64,000 nt of DNA from Luzula sylvatica (taxonomy: Eukaryota > Streptophyta > Magnoliopsida > Poales > Juncaceae), in NCBI GenBank assembly GCA_946800325.1, contig OX326958.1, forward strand, positions 70,305,264-70,369,263, written 5' to 3'. Positions 60,605 to 64,000 of this stretch are shown one piece after another; the first letter of the stretch is position 1, and each line of letters begins with the position of its first letter. Under the pieces are notes generated by a model that worked only from the letters and a program-made list of their open reading frames with translations, ran no database searches and had not been told where the DNA came from. The position numbers and the translations under genes are program-made.

Positions 60605-63152
60605 GAACGAATTTGGGAAATTATGTTTTTTGAAACCGAATTAACAGAAAATACAGTTTTTTTGGTAATTTCATCATGAATTATTGAATTTGAAGATTAT
60701 CACATTGTAACTTTCTCATACTTTCTCCAAATGGCACGATCTTCATATCAAAATGGCTCGCCTCGACGAGAGGAATGCAGCAACGCGGCCGAATTTCGAA
60801 AATTATGTATTTTGAGCCCGAATTAACAAAAAATACAGTTTTTTTTGGAATTTCATCTTGAATTATTGAATATGAAGATTGTCCAATTGTAGGTTTCTCA
60901 ATCTTTCTCCAAATGGCACGATTTTTATATCAAAATTGCTCGCCCCCGCGCGAGAAATACAGCAACGCGAACGAATTTGGGAAATTATGTTTTTTGAAAC
61001 CGAATTAACAGAAAATACAGTTTTTTTGGTAATTTCATCATGAATTATTGAATTTGAAGATTATCACATTGTAACTTTCTCATACTTTCTCCAAATGGGA
61101 CGATCTTCATATCAAAATCGCTCGCCTCGACGAGAGAAATGCAACTTCGCGTCCGAATTTCGAAAATTATGTATTTTGAGCCCGAATTAACAACAAATAC
61201 AGTTTTTTTTGTAATTTCATCTTGAATTATTGAATATGAAGATTGTCCAATTGTAGGTTTCTCAACCTTTCTCCAAATGGCACGATTTTTATATCAAAAT
61301 TGCTCGCCCCCGCGCGAGAAATACAGCAACGCGAACGAATTTGGGAAATTATGTTTTTTGAAACCGAATTAACAGAAAATACAGTTTTTTTGGTAATTTC
61401 ATCATGAATTATTGAATTTGAAGATTATCACATTGTAACTTTCTCATACTTTCTCCAAATGGCACGATCTTCATATCAAAATCGCTCGCCTCGACGAGAG
61501 AAATGCAGCACCGCGGCCGAATTTCGAAAATTATGTATTTTGAGCCCGAATTAACAAAAAATACAGTTTTTTTTGTAATTTCATCTTGAATTATTGAATA
61601 TGAAGATTGTCCAATTGTAGGTTTCTCAATCTTTCTCCAAATGGCACGATTTTTATATCAAAATTGCTCGCCCCCACGCGAGAAATACAGCAACGCGAAC
61701 GAATTTGGGAAATTATGTTTTTTGAAACCGAATTAACAGAAAATACAGTTTTTTTGGTAATTTCATCATGAATTATTGAATTTGAAGATTATCACATTGT
61801 AACTTTCTCATACTTTCTCCAAATGGCACGATCTTCATATCAAAATCGCTCGCCTCGACGAGAGGAATGCAGCTGCGCGGACGAATTTCGAAAATTATGT
61901 ATTTTGAGCCCGAATTAACAAGAAATACAGTTTTTTTGGTAATTTCATCTTGAATTATTGAATATGAAGATTGTCCAATTGTAGGTTTCTCAATCTTTCT
62001 CCAAATGGCACGATTTTTATATCAAAATCGCTCGCCCCGGCGAGAGAAATACAGGAGCGCGAACGAATTTGGGAAATTATGTATTTTGAAACCGAATTAA
62101 CAGAAAATACAGTTTTTTTGGTAATTTCATCATGAATTATTGAATTTGAAGATTATCACATTGTAACTTTCTCATACTTTCTCCAAATGGCACGATCTTC
62201 ATATCAAAATCGCTCGCCTCGACGAGAGGAATGCAGCTTCGCGGCCGAATTTCGAAAATTATGTATTTTGAGCCCGAATTAACAAAAAATACAGTTTTTT
62301 TTGGAATTTCATCTTGAATTATTGAATATGAAGATTGTCCAATTGTAGGTTTCTCAATCTTTCTCCAAATGGCACGATTTTTATATCAAAATTGCTCGCC
62401 CCCGCGCGAGAAATACAGCCACGCGAACGAATTTGGGAAATTATGTTTTTTGAAACCGAATTAACAGAAAATACAGTTTTTTTGGTAATTTCATCATGAA
62501 TTATTGAATTTGAAGATTATCACATTGTAACTTTCTCACACTTTCTCCAAATGGCACGATCTTCATATCAAAATCGCTCGCCTCGACGAGAGAAATGCAG
62601 CAGCGCGGCCGAATTTCGAAAATTATGTATTTTGAGCCCGAATTAACAAACAATACAGTTTTTTTTGTAATTTCATCTTGAATTATTGAATATGAAGATT
62701 GTCCAATTGTAGGTTTCTCAATCTTTCTCCAAATGGGACGATTTTTATATCAAAATCACTCGCCCCGGCGAGAGAAATACAGCAGCGCGTACGAATTTGG
62801 GAAATTATGTATTTTGAAACCGAATTAACAGAAAATACAGTTTTTTTGGTAATTTCATCATGAATTATTGAATTTGAAGATTATCACATTGTAACTTTCT
62901 CATACTTTCTCCAAATGGCACGATCTTCATATCAAAATTGCTCGCCTCGACGAGAGGAATGCAGCCTCGCGGCCGAATTTCGAAAATTATGTATTTTGAG
63001 CCCGAATTAACAAAAAATACAGTTTTTTTTGGAATTTCATCTTGAATTATTGAATATGAAGATTGTCCAATTGTAGGTTTCTCAATCTTTCTCCAAATGG
63101 CACGATTTTTATATCAAAATTGCTCGCCCCCGCGCGAGAAATACAGCCACGC
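60605..63152. repeat. Higher-order unit V, 7 dimers, copy 3 (2548 bp)
   Basis: Lacks the dimer with gcaagatc and the cgagcgag dyad that is present in copies 1 and 2. The order is otherwise the same. A private ctcaacctttc at 61263 is shared with the partial copy 4. Confidence 0.9.
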
Positions 63153-64000
63153 GAACGAATTTGGGAAATTATGTTTTTTGAAACCGAATTAACAGAAAAT
63201 ACAGTTTTTTTGGTAATTTCATCATGAATTATTGAATTTGAAGATTATCACATTGTAACTTTCTCATACTTTCTCCAAATGGCACGATCTTCATATCAAA
63301 ATGGCTCGCCTCGACGAGAGGAATGCAGCAACGCGGTCGAATTTCGAAAATTATGTATTTTGAGCCCGAATTAACAAAAAATACAGTTTTTTTTGGAATT
63401 TCATCTTGAATTATTGAATATGAAGATTGTCCAATTGTAGGTTTCTCAATCTTTCTCCAAATGGCACGATTTTTATATCAAAATTGCTCGCCCCCGCGCG
63501 AGAAATACAGCAACGCGAACGAATTTGGGAAATTATGTTTTTTGAAACCGAATTAACAGAAAATACAGTTTTTTTGGTAATTTCATCATGAATTATTGAA
63601 TTTGAAGATTATCACATTGTAACTTTCTCATACTTTCTCCAAATGGGACGATCTTTATATCAAAATCGCTCGCCTCGACGAGAGAAATGCAACTTCGCGT
63701 CCGAATTTCGAAAATTATGTATTTTGAGCCCGAATTAACAACAAATACAGTTTTTTTTGTAATTTCATCTTGAATTATTGAATATGAAGATTGTCCAATT
63801 GTAGGTTTCTCAACCTTTCTCCAAATGGCACGATTTTTATATCAAAATTGCTCGCCCCCGCGCGAGAAATACAGCAACGCGAACGAATTTGGGAAATTAT
63901 GTTTTTTGAAACCGAATTAACAGAAAATACAGTTTTTTTGGTAATTTCATCATGAATTATTGAATTTGAAGATTATCACATTGTAACTTTCTCATACTTT
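63153..64000. repeat. Higher-order unit V, copy 4, truncated by window edge
   Basis: First 848 bp of a fourth copy. Like copy 3 it lacks the gcaagatc dimer, and it shares ctcaacctttc (63811) at 2548 bp. The array clearly continues beyond the window. Confidence 0.9.

Larger units (their letters stand above)
1..64000. repeat. Satellite DNA array, 182-bp monomer, A-B dimer of 364 bp
   Basis: The whole window is a head-to-tail tandem array. The start motif g(a/t)acgaatttggg (type A) or ggccgaatttcg (type B) recurs every 182 bp from base 1 to the end, with only a few 1-2 bp phase changes (about 5340, 6264, 9520, 12435, 14985, 26151, 27110, 27473, 34090, 54640, 55435 and 58348). All monomers read in the same direction. 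A and B alternate except at five hybrid monomers. No stretch over 300 bp departs from the repeat, so there is no unique sequence, gene or transposon. Known biology: arrays of this length and monomer size are typical of centromeric or pericentromeric heterochromatin in eukaryotes. The centromeric role is inference. Confidence 0.98.

Noticed and set aside
1..64000. CRISPR array
   Set aside because: There are no alternating constant repeats and unique spacers of 25-40 bp; the whole 182-bp unit repeats with low divergence and belongs to a eukaryotic-type satellite.
1..64000. Assignment to a known named satellite (alphoid, plant centromere families)
   Set aside because: Monomer length is in the common range, but I do not recognise the sequence; naming a family or species would be guesswork.

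Overview
The window is one uninterrupted, head-to-tail satellite DNA array. I see no gene, transposon, RNA gene, telomere repeat or unique sequence anywhere in the 64 kb. The basic monomer is 182 bp (about 351 copies, all in one orientation). It exists as two diverged types, A and B, that differ at roughly 25 positions (about 86% identity by hand alignment). They alternate almost perfectly, so the working unit is a 364-bp A-B dimer. A monomers begin g-a/t-acga, carry tcatcatg, and end near gaggaatgcagc. B monomers begin ggccga, carry tcatcttg and gtccaattgtagg, and end near gagaaatacag. The monomers are AT-rich except for a CpG-dense stretch of about 45 bp around each monomer junction. A satellite of this kind points to a eukaryotic nuclear genome and to centromeric, pericentromeric or other constitutive heterochromatin. 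A 182-bp unit is close to nucleosome-plus-linker length. I cannot assign the taxon from sequence alone.

A second level of order lies on top of the dimer. Diagnostic single-base and indel variants recur at spacings that are whole multiples of 364 bp: 1092, 2184, 2548, 2912, 4004, 6916 and 8736 bp. Layout: 1-3094 mixed dimers with one hybrid monomer; 3095-8190 two copies of a 7-dimer higher-order repeat (about 2.55 kb); 8191-9100 transition; 9101 to about 17040 three near-identical copies of a 7- or 8-dimer unit; about 17041-24000 patchwork with duplications at 3640 and 4004 bp spacing and three hybrid monomers; 24000-30940 older-looking mixed dimers with two small indel variants and one hybrid; 30941-35300 a 2184-bp unit in tandem, copied again at 41860; 36036-38219 a 1092-bp tandem duplication; 38220-41859 reshuffled dimers; 41860-54782 long duplications at 4368, 2548 and 6916 bp spacing; 54783-64000 a clean higher-order repeat with two 8-dimer copies, one 7-dimer copy and the start of a fourth.

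All this fits repeated in-register unequal exchange or replication slippage between dimers. Five A/B hybrid monomers mark rarer events that were one monomer out of register. The most unusual signal is a dinucleotide at the A-to-B monomer junction (gcagc-NN-cgcgg). It differs between otherwise nearly identical higher-order copies far more often than any other site. It is either a true mutation hotspot or a systematic sequencing error at a particular motif. The four open frames of 68-76 codons on the minus strand come from the repeat itself and I do not regard them as genes.
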